A DNA stretch of 64,000 nt from positions 1-64,000 of the forward strand of contig RRZV01000082.1 in NCBI GenBank assembly GCA_003931895.1, written 5' to 3'. Origin of the DNA: Mesohalobacter salilacus (lineage in GTDB: Bacteria > Bacteroidota > Bacteroidia > Flavobacteriales > Flavobacteriaceae). A program made the translations under genes and the position numbers. Below the pieces are notes generated by a model, which was given only the letters and a program-made list of their open reading frames with translations, was not told the origin of the DNA and ran no database searches. This document shows, one piece after another, positions 18,285 to 27,278 of this stretch (its first letter is position 1; every line of letters begins with the position of its first letter).

Positions 18285-19262
18285 ATGAAAAAAATTGCAG
18301 TTGTCGGTCCTATTCCAAGAGACACTATAAAGACACATCAAAATGAAATTATTAAAAAATACGGCTGCATTACTCATCCAAGTATTGCACTTGCAAAACT
18401 TATGGAAGATGACGGTGAAGTTTATCCAATATCTCATATTCACAAAGCAGATAGTGAAGGCATAAGTTCACTATTTGCAAATTATTCTGCCATTAAAACT
18501 CAAGGAATTTCATCAGCAAACGATTCTGGAACAGTCATTTTTTTAGATTTTGTTGATCAAAATAATCGACACGAAAAACAAACCGCATTTATGTCGCCTA
18601 TTTTACCAGAAGATGTTAAAGCTTTTCTCGATGTCGATGCTTTTGTATTTGTTCCAATAAGCGATTTTGAAGTTCCACTCGAGACTTTAAAATTTATCAA
18701 AGCAAATTCAAAAGCTAAAATTATATTTGATGCTCACGGCCCAACAACTTGTGTCACCAATGAAGGTGACCGACTACGGCGCTTTTGGATAGAAATTAAA
18801 CAATGGTTACCTTACATTGATATTCTTAAAATGAATTTAGAAGAATCGCAATGTTGTTGGTTCAAGTCTGAATATGGTATAAATGAAATGGAGGCTTACG
18901 ACGATAATCGCAGAGAACACTTAGATGATTTTGCTGAGTTTGTCTTAAACCATAAGACTAAACATTTATACATTACTTTAGATGCTGATGGTTGTGTTCA
19001 CTATTCACTTTCAAAGGACAAATCTATTCAAAAGACTTTTATCAAATCAATGAAAATGAACGATGTTATAGACACCACAGGTTGTGGCGATAGCTTTGCA
19101 GGCGGTTTAGCCTACGGGTTTGCCTACTACAATGATTTTAAAGTAGCAGGACAGTACGCCAACATTCTTGGCGCATTTCGAACTCAAGGCAAAACTTTTG
19201 AGGTGTTCAAAGATAAAAATGAAACTGATAAAGTTTTAAACGCGTATTACAACAACCCATAA
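18285..19262 (+). CDS. PfkB-family carbohydrate kinase
   Basis: This 325-residue ribokinase-fold protein has the PfkB signature 2, DTTGCGDSFAGGLAYG, with the catalytic Asp and anion hole near the C-terminus. It starts KKIAVVGPIPRDTI and has FDAHGPTT and KMNLEESQ mid-chain. The substrate could be a sugar, a nucleoside or another alcohol. It is divergent from the oxidoreductase gene (130-nt gap), so a shared sugar pathway is plausible but unproven. It converges on icd, 6 nt away, and I see no terminator between them. Confidence 0.88.
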   Translation: MKKIAVVGPIPRDTIKTHQNEIIKKYGCITHPSIALAKLMEDDGEVYPISHIHKADSEGISSLFANYSAIKTQGISSANDSGTVIFLDFVDQNNRHEKQTAFMSPILPEDVKAFLDVDAFVFVPISDFEVPLETLKFIKANSKAKIIFDAHGPTTCVTNEGDRLRRFWIEIKQWLPYIDILKMNLEESQCCWFKSEYGINEMEAYDDNRREHLDDFAEFVLNHKTKHLYITLDADGCVHYSLSKDKSIQKTFIKSMKMNDVIDTTGCGDSFAGGLAYGFAYYNDFKVAGQYANILGAFRTQGKTFEVFKDKNETDKVLNAYYNNP

Positions 19263-19268
19263 AAGCTG

Positions 19269-21494
19269 TTAAGCATCTATAATATGATTTAATGTTTTAC
19301 TGATGCGCATTTGCTCTGCAACTAATTTTTCATCTGGCTTATAATAGCCTTTAACATCCACAGGTTGACCTTGAGCATTGATAAATTCTTGTAAAATTTC
19401 AGCTTCAGATTCGTTTAGTCGCCTATAAACGGTTTCAAATTTCAACTTCAAGTCTTCATCTTTATTTTGTTTAGCCAGTGCTTCAGCCCAGAATTTAGCA
19501 ATGTGAAAATGAGAAGAACGGTTATCTGGCTCGTTCACTTTTCTCGAAGGTGATTTATCTTGCTTTAAATATTGAGAGTTGGCGTAATTTAGAGCTTCAG
19601 CAATAATTCGTGCTTTTTCATTATCAGTTTTTTCAGCTATATCTTCTAAAGAAACAGCTAATGCTAAAAACTCTCCTAGGGAATCCCAACGTAAGTGACC
19701 TTCTTTTAAAAATTGTTGAACGTGTTTTGGTGCAGAGCCTCCAGCTCCAGTTTCATATAAACCTCCGCCCGCCAGTAAAGGAACAATAGAAAGCATTTTT
19801 GCACTTGTATTGAGTTCAAGAATTGGAAATAAATCCGTAAGATAATCTCTCAATACATTTCCAGTAACTGATACAGTATCTTTACCTGCTTTGACTCTTT
19901 CTAGAGTGTACTGCATTGCTTCATTAGGGTTCATCACCTTTATCTCTAGACCTGTGGTGTCGTGATGCTTTAAGTAAGTGTTGACTTTTTCTCTCAATTT
20001 TGAATCATGAGCCCTATTTTCATCCAGCCAAAATATCGCAGGCGATCCTGTTTGTTTAGCTCGTGTAACAGCGAGCTTTACCCAATCCTGGACTGGCAAA
20101 TCTTTGGTTTGGCACATACGCCAAATATCGCCTTCTTCAACATCATGCGACATTAAGACATCTCCTGTTTGATTGACAACTTCTACTTGTCCAGCTTCAG
20201 GAATTTCAAATGTTTTATCGTGAGAGCCGTATTCTTCAGCTTTTTGCGCCATAAGACCCACGTTAGATACATTACCCATTGTTGACGGGTCAAATGCACC
20301 GTTAGCCTTACAGTAATCAATTACAGTTTGATAAATACCTGCGTAACTTCTATCAGGTATTATAGCTTTCATGTCTTGAAGTTCGTCATTCTTATTCCAC
20401 ATTTTACCTGATGATTTAAAAGCTGCTGGCATTGAGGCATCAATAATCACATTACTAGGTACGTGAAGATTGGTGATACCTTTATGAGAATCAACCATAG
20501 CGAGGTCTGGCTTTTCATTATAAAGCTCTTCTATTTTTGATTTAACTTCTTTAGCTTTATCTGAATTAAGCTTATCTATTTTATTGTAGAAATCTCCAAT
20601 ACCATTATTAGCATTAAAACCTACTTCTTTAAGTTCTTCGGAATATTGATTTAAAATTTCTTTATAAAAGACTTTTACCACATGACCAAAAATGATAGGG
20701 TCCGACACTTTCATCATGGTCGCTTTAAGATGGACTGAAAATAACACGTCTCTCTCTTTAGCGTCTTTAACCTGTTCTTCTAAAAATGTAATTAAATGTT
20801 TTTTGCTTAGTAACGAAGCGTCAATAATTTCACCTTTTTTTAAGACCGTGCTTTCTTTTAATACTTGTGTCGAACCATCTTTAGTCTTTAATTGAATTTT
20901 GACATCATCAGCTTCATTTAAAACAACAGACTTTTCAGAACCATAAAAATCTCCTTCGGACATATGAGCCACATGAGATTTTGAATTGCTGTCCCATTCA
21001 CCAAGTTGGTGTGGATGTTCTTGGGCAAATTCTTTTACAGGTTTAGCCACACGTCGATCTGAATTCCCTTCTCTTAAAACAGGATTTACGGCACTTCCTA
21101 GAACTTTTTCATACCTGGATTGAATATCTTTTTCTTCTTCTGTACTTACTTGACGTGGATAGTCAGGTATATTATAACCTTTGTCTTGCAGTTCTTTTAT
21201 AGCCGCAGTAAGTTGTGGTACTGAGGCGGAGATATTAGGCAATTTTATAATGTTAGCTTCAGGCTGTTTAACTAAATCTCCCAAAAATGATAGTGCATCT
21301 TCTTCCTTTTGATCATCGTCTAAACGGTCATTGAATAGTGAGAGTATTCTAGAGGCTAGAGAGATATCTTTTGATTCGACTTCAATACCAGCTGAATTAG
21401 TAAATTTTCTAACAATTGGCAGAAAACTGTAGGTTGCTAGAGCTGGGGCTTCATCGGTTTTGGTGTAATGTATTTTAGCTGATTGCTTTGTCAT
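19269..21494 (-). CDS. icd: NADP-dependent isocitrate dehydrogenase, monomeric type
   Basis: This TCA-cycle enzyme oxidises isocitrate to 2-oxoglutarate with NADP+. Its 741 residues and its N-terminus ([21 protein letters not shown]) identify the large monomeric IDH family, not the ~415-residue dimeric form. Recognisable segments are [51 protein letters not shown]-like [24 protein letters not shown] and [18 protein letters not shown]. It is a single gene. Citrate synthase, another TCA enzyme, is at 61402. Confidence 0.97.
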   Translation of the reverse strand: MTKQSAKIHYTKTDEAPALATYSFLPIVRKFTNSAGIEVESKDISLASRILSLFNDRLDDDQKEEDALSFLGDLVKQPEANIIKLPNISASVPQLTAAIKELQDKGYNIPDYPRQVSTEEEKDIQSRYEKVLGSAVNPVLREGNSDRRVAKPVKEFAQEHPHQLGEWDSNSKSHVAHMSEGDFYGSEKSVVLNEADDVKIQLKTKDGSTQVLKESTVLKKGEIIDASLLSKKHLITFLEEQVKDAKERDVLFSVHLKATMMKVSDPIIFGHVVKVFYKEILNQYSEELKEVGFNANNGIGDFYNKIDKLNSDKAKEVKSKIEELYNEKPDLAMVDSHKGITNLHVPSNVIIDASMPAAFKSSGKMWNKNDELQDMKAIIPDRSYAGIYQTVIDYCKANGAFDPSTMGNVSNVGLMAQKAEEYGSHDKTFEIPEAGQVEVVNQTGDVLMSHDVEEGDIWRMCQTKDLPVQDWVKLAVTRAKQTGSPAIFWLDENRAHDSKLREKVNTYLKHHDTTGLEIKVMNPNEAMQYTLERVKAGKDTVSVTGNVLRDYLTDLFPILELNTSAKMLSIVPLLAGGGLYETGAGGSAPKHVQQFLKEGHLRWDSLGEFLALAVSLEDIAEKTDNEKARIIAEALNYANSQYLKQDKSPSRKVNEPDNRSSHFHIAKFWAEALAKQNKDEDLKLKFETVYRRLNESEAEILQEFINAQGQPVDVKGYYKPDEKLVAEQMRISKTLNHIIDA

Positions 21495-21568
21495 AATCTA
21501 TTATTTTTTTGGACTGGCTAAAGTAATAAAAATTTAAATATTGTTGAAGGTTTTATGGTAAGCATAAC

Positions 21569-21596
21569 AAAAAAAGCCTCCATAAAATGAAGGCTT
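21569..21596 (-). terminator. Rho-independent terminator of rplS
   Basis: AAGCCT at 21574-21579 pairs with AGGCTT at 21591-21596, extended inward by CAT/ATG past one mismatch. On the minus strand it is followed by a T run. It lies 23 nt past the rplS stop. Confidence 0.85.
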
Positions 21597-21619
21597 GATA
21601 TATTGAGAAATAAAATTAT

Positions 21620-21970
21620 TTATTTTTTAACTTTATCTTTAATTCTAGCTTTTTTACCAGTTAAGTTTCTAAAGTAATAAATACGAGAACGTCTAACACT
21701 ACCACGCTTATTGACTTCTATCTTTTGAATTGATGGCATGTTAATCGGAAAAATTCTTTCAACACCAACAGTGCCACTCATTTTACGAATCGTAAAGGTT
21801 TTGGACATTCCAGTTCCTTTAATTTGCAAAACAGTTCCTCTAAAAAACTGAACACGAGTTTTTTGTCCTTCTTTAATTTCGTAGTAAACTGTTATAGTGT
21901 CTCCACTTGCGAATTCAGGAAAATCTTTTTTTTCGACAAATTCGTCTTGAACGTATTTTAATAAATCCAT
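21620..21970 (-). CDS. rplS: 50S ribosomal protein L19
   Basis: This 116-residue protein sits at the 30S-50S interface. Conserved parts are FASGDTITVYYEIKEG, RVQFFRGTVLQIKG, TFTIRKMSGTVGVERIFP and the basic C-terminus RRSRIYYFRNLTGKKARIK. It is transcribed alone, away from apt, with a -7 box 67 nt upstream and a clear terminator. The trmD/rpsP genes that often accompany it are not nearby. Confidence 0.98.
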   Translation of the reverse strand: MDLLKYVQDEFVEKKDFPEFASGDTITVYYEIKEGQKTRVQFFRGTVLQIKGTGMSKTFTIRKMSGTVGVERIFPINMPSIQKIEVNKRGSVRRSRIYYFRNLTGKKARIKDKVKK

Positions 21971-22037
21971 GATAAAATGTATTATTGTAAAAGCTTTAGA
22001 ACATTCACGATTATCGCCAGTGGTTATAAAGCGGGTG

Positions 22038-22045
22038 CAAATATA
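22038..22045 (-). promoter_or_regulatory. -7 box TATATTTG of rplS
   Basis: This minus-strand TAnnTTTG match ends 67 nt before the rplS ATG, leaving room for a leader of about 60 nt. No TTG is placed at -33. Confidence 0.45.
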
Positions 22046-22095
22046 TTCTAATTATTTTTTATAGCAAACCAATTTTTATTCTAAATGAAAAATTT

Positions 22096-22614
22096 ATGTT
22101 GAATTTTAAAGATTACATCAGAGAAATTGCTGATTTCCCAAAACCAGGAATTAGCTACAAAGACATTACGCCCCTTTTGCTAGAACCAAAAATTGTTAGT
22201 CTCTGCGTAGAAGCCATTTGTGATAATTTACCTCATCAAAAACAAATCCATAAAGTCGTTGGGATTGAATCACGTGGGTTTTTACTATCAACTCTTATTG
22301 CACAAAAGTTAAATGCCGGTGTAGTTTTGGTTCGTAAACCTGGAAAACTGCCTTACAAAACTCATAAAAAATCTTATAGCTTAGAATACGGAGAAGATTC
22401 CATCGAAATGCATGTGGATGCTATTAGAAAAGGTGAAAATGTATTGATACATGACGATGTTTTAGCTACAGGTGGAACAGCTAAAGCAACAAACGATTTG
22501 GTTGAAATGAGTGGTGGGATTGTTATTCAAAATAATTTTTTAATCGAACTCGAGGCACTTAAAGGACGACATCAATTATTAAATCAAGATATTTTTAGTT
22601 TGATTACATATTAA
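22096..22614 (+). CDS. apt: Adenine phosphoribosyltransferase
   Basis: This purine salvage enzyme makes AMP from adenine and PRPP. The 172-residue protein has the family start IREIADFPKPGISYKDITPLL, the GIESRGFLL segment, VRKPGKLPY and the PRPP-binding loop IHDDVLATGGTA (about 117-128). It is a single gene, divergent from rplS. With deoD at 39397 it forms part of a purine salvage capacity. Confidence 0.97.
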   Translation: MLNFKDYIREIADFPKPGISYKDITPLLLEPKIVSLCVEAICDNLPHQKQIHKVVGIESRGFLLSTLIAQKLNAGVVLVRKPGKLPYKTHKKSYSLEYGEDSIEMHVDAIRKGENVLIHDDVLATGGTAKATNDLVEMSGGIVIQNNFLIELEALKGRHQLLNQDIFSLITY

Positions 22615-22684
22615 TAGAGTTGGTAGTTTTTTTGATTTAGGAATTAAGGCTATAAGCTACATCAACAAGCCTATTTATTAAATA

Positions 22685-23521
22685 CTAGCTTTTCAACCTG
22701 ACTCCTTCTCCTTTTAAAATTTCTATTTGTTTGTCCTTATACAAACTTCCAATAGCTTTTTTAAAAGCTTTTTTACTCATCTTAAAAGTGTTATAAATTG
22801 CTTTAGGATCAGATTTGTCGTGATATGGCAGAAATCCATTATTATCTTTCAAAATATCATATACTTTTTGAGCATTAGGCTCTATACTTTTATACCCGAA
22901 TTTTGAAAGAGTCAAGTCAATTTTATGGTCAGCTCTTATTTTTTTGATGTAGCCTTTAAGTTGATCGCCAGTTTTATAGTCTTCAAAAACCTCATCGAAA
23001 TACAACAAACCAAGGTGAATGTCATTGATAATCATATTATAACCCAAATCTGTTTTATTAGTAACAATAAGATTAACTTCATCAAACTCTTTAACGGTAA
23101 GTATAGTATTATCTACAAAATGGTTGACCTTGCTCGAAGCAACCAATCGCTGACTTTCTTCATCTAGAAAACAAAAAATGAGGTACTTGCCTCCTACTTC
23201 CATCTTGTAAGCTTGTTCTGCAAAAGGAACAAACAAATGTTTTTCTAATCCCCAATCTAAAAAAGCCCCATAATCACTTACTGCTGCACATTCAAGTATG
23301 GCAAATTCATCAAGTTTTACTTTGGGCGTAAGTGTTGTAGCTACTGGACGCTCATCATGATCTAAATAAACAAAAACTTCAATCTCTTCTCCAATTTCAA
23401 AAGATTTGGGTTTGTATTTATTGGGTAACAATACCTCATCACCTGCTTCATTATTGAGAAACAATCCAGGGTCGGTATCTCGATCAATTTTTAAAGTGTG
23501 ATATTCGCCTAAAGTTAGCAT
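22685..23521 (-). CDS. CvfB-like S1 RNA-binding protein
   Basis: The 278-residue protein starts with OB-fold S1-type domains (GEYHTLKIDRDTDPGLFL; VSDYGAFLDWGLEKHLFVPF; a weaker third near 165-205). It ends with a winged-helix part (YDILKDNNGFLPYHDKSDPKAI...FKMSKKAFKKAIGSLYK). That order is the CvfB/YitL family, called conserved virulence factor B in staphylococci, where it binds RNA. The role in this lineage is not known. It sits 24 nt downstream of the next minus-strand gene and may be cotranscribed with it. Confidence 0.9.
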   Translation of the reverse strand: MLTLGEYHTLKIDRDTDPGLFLNNEAGDEVLLPNKYKPKSFEIGEEIEVFVYLDHDERPVATTLTPKVKLDEFAILECAAVSDYGAFLDWGLEKHLFVPFAEQAYKMEVGGKYLIFCFLDEESQRLVASSKVNHFVDNTILTVKEFDEVNLIVTNKTDLGYNMIINDIHLGLLYFDEVFEDYKTGDQLKGYIKKIRADHKIDLTLSKFGYKSIEPNAQKVYDILKDNNGFLPYHDKSDPKAIYNTFKMSKKAFKKAIGSLYKDKQIEILKGEGVRLKS

Positions 23522-23545
23522 GGATTAAATTTTAAAAAGTTAAAC

Positions 23546-24751
23546 TTACGAATGATGATCTACAAAATCTTGTAAATACGAAAACTTTTTAGTGAGTTTG
23601 CCATTATGTGTCATCAATGAGCGTTTAAGAATACCATCTTTATCATTATTAAAAAAGGCAGGTATAACGTGGTTAGCAAACATTTCACCAAATCCCTCAC
23701 TAGCATCTTTTGGTAATTCGCAAGGCAAGTTATCAACAGCCATAACGCCTATTGCCTTTTTATTCATAAAGTCCATTTCCTTCTCATTTACAGGATCATA
23801 GCCATAAAACGGATTGTCTATTGTTGACGGTCTTATTGTTGATGCTACAGGACCGTCAATATCACAACTGATATCAGCTATAATTTTTATATTAAAATCA
23901 GGATCCTTAGCATCTTCTCGCGTAAATAAGTACGGTGCATTGTCACCATAGAAATGACCTGCTATAAAAAAATCTGAAACTTTAGCAAATCTCATAAAAT
24001 CAGATTCATAAGGTGTTGGGTTTTTAAAAAACTCTAACATATCGTTCGCCTTACCATCTTTTCTTTTATTGTAGTCCGTCACTCTAGCATTAGTAAATAC
24101 AGGTTCCTGGTAAGTTTTGCTCAAATAGTCTTCAACACTTACCTCTTTAATCTTTAGGTGTTCTAGTATTTCTCTAGCCCCTCGTGCCACTTTACCAAAT
24201 CCAGTCAATACAATTTTAATATTTGGAATTGTAATGGCATCAAGTTCATTTAACGCAGCTTTTAAGTCAGGTAAATTTTCAACTTTAGGAAGCTCAAAAC
24301 TTTGGTGTCTTTTACCTAGTAATCTAAAGCCGTTGTAGGCTCCAACTAGACCCGCATATCGTCCAAAACCAATTAAGCGATAGCCTTTAGCATCTGTTAT
24401 AACTTCGTGATCGTGTAAATTGATATTTTTTTGAAGAATGGCTCTCAGCAATTCCCTGTTATACTCTTGTTTTTTTATGGTATGAGAAAAGAAAAAGTAT
24501 GATTTATTTGGAATTAATGCCTCTATAGGAACTTCTTTTACACCAAGTAAAACTTCGCAATCCGATAAATCTTCACTTAAGGAAATGCCTTGATTTCTAT
24601 AAGATTCATCTGAAAATATACGAATATCTGAAGGTTCCACAACGAATTTTAAATCCTTGTAGGTGTTTTCAAGGTCTTTTAATTGATGTGGCGAAAATAC
24701 AACTCGTCGGTCTGGCGGAGATTTTCGCTCTTTGATAATTCCAATTTTCAT
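23546..24751 (-). CDS. NAD(P)-dependent oxidoreductase (AlaDH/saccharopine dehydrogenase-like)
   Basis: The 401-residue protein has an N-terminal AlaDh_PNT-type domain (IGIIKERKSPPDRRVVFSP, VEPSDIRIFSDESYRNQGI), with the YFFFSHTIKKQ stretch typical of lysine-forming saccharopine dehydrogenases. A Rossmann domain follows with VLTGFGKVARGAREIL. IIADISCDIDGPVASTI, AVDNLPCELPKDASEGFGE and HVIPAFF continue the match. It probably acts on an amino-acid/oxoacid pair such as saccharopine, but specificity is not fixed by sequence. No other lysine-pathway gene is adjacent. Confidence 0.8.
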   Translation of the reverse strand: MKIGIIKERKSPPDRRVVFSPHQLKDLENTYKDLKFVVEPSDIRIFSDESYRNQGISLSEDLSDCEVLLGVKEVPIEALIPNKSYFFFSHTIKKQEYNRELLRAILQKNINLHDHEVITDAKGYRLIGFGRYAGLVGAYNGFRLLGKRHQSFELPKVENLPDLKAALNELDAITIPNIKIVLTGFGKVARGAREILEHLKIKEVSVEDYLSKTYQEPVFTNARVTDYNKRKDGKANDMLEFFKNPTPYESDFMRFAKVSDFFIAGHFYGDNAPYLFTREDAKDPDFNIKIIADISCDIDGPVASTIRPSTIDNPFYGYDPVNEKEMDFMNKKAIGVMAVDNLPCELPKDASEGFGEMFANHVIPAFFNNDKDGILKRSLMTHNGKLTKKFSYLQDFVDHHS

Positions 24752-24828
24752 TTAAAATATATTATGCATTTAATAATTCAGCGAAAATAATATATATTTT
24801 TCAAGTGCCTTGATCTTTATGATAATAT

Positions 24829-24867
24829 AAAAAAAACGCACCCAGTAAAGATACCGAAGTGCGTTTT
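24829..24867 (-). terminator. Rho-independent terminator of the tetR-ubiB kinase operon
   Basis: AAAACGCAC (24833-24841) pairs perfectly with GTGCGTTTT (24859-24867) across a 17-nt loop, with a T run after it on the minus strand. It lies 20 nt past the stop. Confidence 0.82.
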
Positions 24868-24886
24868 CAACCAACCAAACCAATCT

Positions 24887-26197
24887 TTATGCGATGTATT
24901 TTTTGTAGTCGTTAACTTTGATATGCGCTTTCAAATCGTGCAGTAAATTGTAAAGCCCAAAAAAGGTTCTGTTAATGTAGAGAAAATGTTTACTACCACG
25001 GTTTCCATTCATTTTTCTCAAGGTTTGATCTTGGCTATATTTTTCGCTAAGCGATGAAACTTTTTGCCAAAATTCTTCGTCACCAAAGTCAAAATTATCT
25101 TTATGAAATGGACTTGTAAATAAGCTTAACATTTCGTGAAATAATGCTGAAAAATATTTGATTTCTTCTTCTGAATCGTCTTCTCTTAAAATTTCTAATT
25201 CATACAACTTTTGAAGAAAGAAATCTTTATCATTGATATTTTCTGGAACGGCCAGTTCAAAATATGGTGTATAAAATTGATTTGGAATTTTTTTAATACA
25301 ACCAAAATCAATGGCAATCAATTCTTTTTTATCATTAATTAAAAAATTACCAGGATGTGGATCGGCGTGAACTTCTTTTAAATGATGAATTTGATACATA
25401 TAAAAATCCCATAAAGTTTGACCAATCTTTTGTCCATCTTCGGGACTAAAATCCGTTTTAGTAAACTCACTTAAATGTAACCCATTCATCCAATCCATTG
25501 TTATAATACGCTGACTGGATAATTCTGGGTAGTATTTTGGAAATATAAGATTAGGGATATGAGAACAAGCTTCTGAAATGGATTTGCTTTGCTCAACTTC
25601 TAAAATGTAATCAGTTTCTTCGAGGAGTTTGCTTTCCACCTCCTTAAAATACTTTTCGGAATCTTTACCTTTTAAGTTAAACATTCTAACCGCAACAGGT
25701 TTAACCATGGCCAAATCTGAACTAATGCTGTCAGCTACACCGGGATATTGAATTTTCACAGCAAGTTTTTTCCCATCCTTTTCGGCTTTGTGCACTTGAC
25801 CAATACTGGCTGCATTAACCGATTCAGCGGTGAAACTATCAAACAACTGTTCAGGATATTCGCCATGGTATTTTTTAAACGTTTTTCTTACTAAGGGTGC
25901 AGATAATGGAGGTACGCTAAATTGTGATAAACTAAATTTTTCAACGTAAGCATTGGGTAACAAGCTTTTTTCCATTGAAAGCATTTGCGCTACTTTCAAT
26001 GCACTTCCTTTCAAACTTTTGAGTCCGTCATAAATATCAGAGGCATTGCTTTCGTCAAGTTCATCACGACTATAATCTTTATCAAATGCTTTCTTAGAGT
26101 AATATTTTAGGTAATTACCGCCAATTTTAGCACCCGTTTTAACCATACGAGATGTACGATTAAATTTTCCAGTTGGTATTTTATCTATAGTATTCAT
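24887..26197 (-). CDS. AarF/UbiB (ABC1/ADCK) family atypical kinase
   Basis: The 436-residue protein has the UbiB fold landmarks: the N-terminal family motif near 65-75 (here ALKVAQMLS, with KVAQ where KxGQ is usual), AASIGQVHKAE, LAVKIQYPGV, the catalytic loop HADPHPGNFLI, and IDFGCIKKIP in place of DFG-x. Members support quinone or lipid metabolism and act at the membrane. There is no obvious membrane helix at the C-terminus. Its ATG directly follows the stop of the TetR-type gene, so the two are translationally coupled and probably act together. Confidence 0.9.
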   Translation of the reverse strand: MNTIDKIPTGKFNRTSRMVKTGAKIGGNYLKYYSKKAFDKDYSRDELDESNASDIYDGLKSLKGSALKVAQMLSMEKSLLPNAYVEKFSLSQFSVPPLSAPLVRKTFKKYHGEYPEQLFDSFTAESVNAASIGQVHKAEKDGKKLAVKIQYPGVADSISSDLAMVKPVAVRMFNLKGKDSEKYFKEVESKLLEETDYILEVEQSKSISEACSHIPNLIFPKYYPELSSQRIITMDWMNGLHLSEFTKTDFSPEDGQKIGQTLWDFYMYQIHHLKEVHADPHPGNFLINDKKELIAIDFGCIKKIPNQFYTPYFELAVPENINDKDFFLQKLYELEILREDDSEEEIKYFSALFHEMLSLFTSPFHKDNFDFGDEEFWQKVSSLSEKYSQDQTLRKMNGNRGSKHFLYINRTFFGLYNLLHDLKAHIKVNDYKKYIA

Positions 26198-26860
26198 TTA
26201 TTGCATACGTTCTTTATACAAGAATTTGCCAAAATCAATGACTTGTTCGAGTGGTGTGTTATCAAATACATCAAAAATGGTATTAACTGATTTTTCAATG
26301 GCGATATCTGTTTTTTCAAATTCTGCTGAATTATCATCTATCCAAAATTTCAATAAAAACATGAATTGAATCCAAGCGCCTTCAGAAAATACACTTTCAT
26401 TACGTTTGAGTAAACTAATTTGCTTATCGTCATTGTCTATTTCAATTAACTCTTTAGCAAAATTTTTGATATGTTTTCTCAAGCTTTTAAGTTGAGTCAT
26501 GTTTTTAGTCATGTCATTATTTTCATCAAGTGTAAATAAAACATAACTTCTATTGGCTGTAAGGACTTCAAAAAAAGTATAAAAGAAAATCAACATTTTT
26601 TCTCTACTGCTGTATTCATCGTAGCCATCTGCTTTTGAAATAACATCAAGAGTGTTTTCATAAAAACTGTCCCAAATGTGTTGTTTTAAACCTTTAAAAC
26701 TACCGAAGTGATTGTAAAAATCAGCCTCTTTAATTTTAAGGTCTTTTGCAAATTTGTAAACCGATTTGGGCTCGTGTTCATGTTCTAAGACATAATCCAT
26801 ATAAGCCTCAACAATATTAGGCTTAGATGATTTTTTGTTGGATTTGGATTGTGCTGACAT
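26198..26860 (-). CDS. TetR-family transcriptional regulator
   Basis: The 220-residue protein has an N-terminal helix-turn-helix (about 27-62: SVYKFAKDLKIKEADFYNHFGSFKGLKQ in outline) and a long all-helical C-terminal ligand/dimer domain. Its stop abuts the ATG of the UbiB-like kinase. It is probably a regulator of its own operon; inverted TTGTTTAAT-like sites lie just upstream. The inducing ligand is unknown. Confidence 0.85.
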   Translation of the reverse strand: MSAQSKSNKKSSKPNIVEAYMDYVLEHEHEPKSVYKFAKDLKIKEADFYNHFGSFKGLKQHIWDSFYENTLDVISKADGYDEYSSREKMLIFFYTFFEVLTANRSYVLFTLDENNDMTKNMTQLKSLRKHIKNFAKELIEIDNDDKQISLLKRNESVFSEGAWIQFMFLLKFWIDDNSAEFEKTDIAIEKSVNTIFDVFDNTPLEQVIDFGKFLYKERMQ

Positions 26861-26877
26861 AATGTAATAGTTTGATA

Positions 26878-26885
26878 CAAAAATA
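26878..26885 (-). promoter_or_regulatory. -7 box TATTTTTG of the tetR-ubiB kinase operon
   Basis: This minus-strand match to TAnnTTTG ends 17 nt before the regulator ATG. The repeat sites at 26891-26938 lie directly upstream. Confidence 0.5.
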
Positions 26886-26890
26886 ACATA

Positions 26891-26938
26891 TTGTTTAATT
26901 ATTTATTTAAAATATTAAACAAAGTTTTGTTAAATATT
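26891..26938. promoter_or_regulatory. Candidate TetR operator array (three TTGTTTAAT-type sites)
   Basis: TTGTTTAAT at 26891-26899, its exact complement ATTAAACAA at 26914-26922, and TTGTTAAAT (one change) at 26928-26936. The second and third form a 28-bp imperfect palindrome (26911-26938, 12 of 14 arm bases match). The first lies in the promoter spacer. Placement suits autorepression. The palindrome might instead end the transcript of the 83-residue gene. Confidence 0.45.
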
Positions 26939-26961
26939 AATTTTTAAAGCTTGCTACTGAA

Positions 26962-27213
26962 TCAAAAACTGGTGTTGTAATTATTATTTTTCTTTTGATA
27001 TTTTTTGAGCTTATCTTGAAGTTCTGTAATGGTTTCATTCTTCTCTTTTACAGTTTGTTTGTAGTGCTCAAGACTTGAAATCAAATAAATAAAAACCGTT
27101 AAAGATCTGATTTCAGCAAAATCATACTCAAAAACTTTAATCACATCCAAGACAAAAGCGATGAGAAATATTACGATAGAAGTTATGGCAACTTTTTTAT
27201 AAATAAGTTTCAT
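26962..27213 (-). CDS. Small membrane protein with coiled-coil tail, unknown function
   Basis: The 83-residue product is not one I recognise. Residues about 8-25 (VAITSIVIFLIAFVLDVI) form a membrane helix. A second mildly hydrophobic stretch, SLTVFIYLISSL, follows. The C-terminal half (about 48-75) is a charged coiled coil (VKEKNETITELQDKLKKYQKK). It lies between uvrB and the tetR operon on the same strand. It looks real from its typical membrane/coiled-coil layout, but homologues would be needed to be sure. Confidence 0.6.
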   Translation of the reverse strand: MKLIYKKVAITSIVIFLIAFVLDVIKVFEYDFAEIRSLTVFIYLISSLEHYKQTVKEKNETITELQDKLKKYQKKNNNYNTSF

Positions 27214-27278
27214 TTTGTAAATTTATGGGTTATTAAAATTACTTTTTATTTCTAATTTATTTATAATTTTAAATTACT

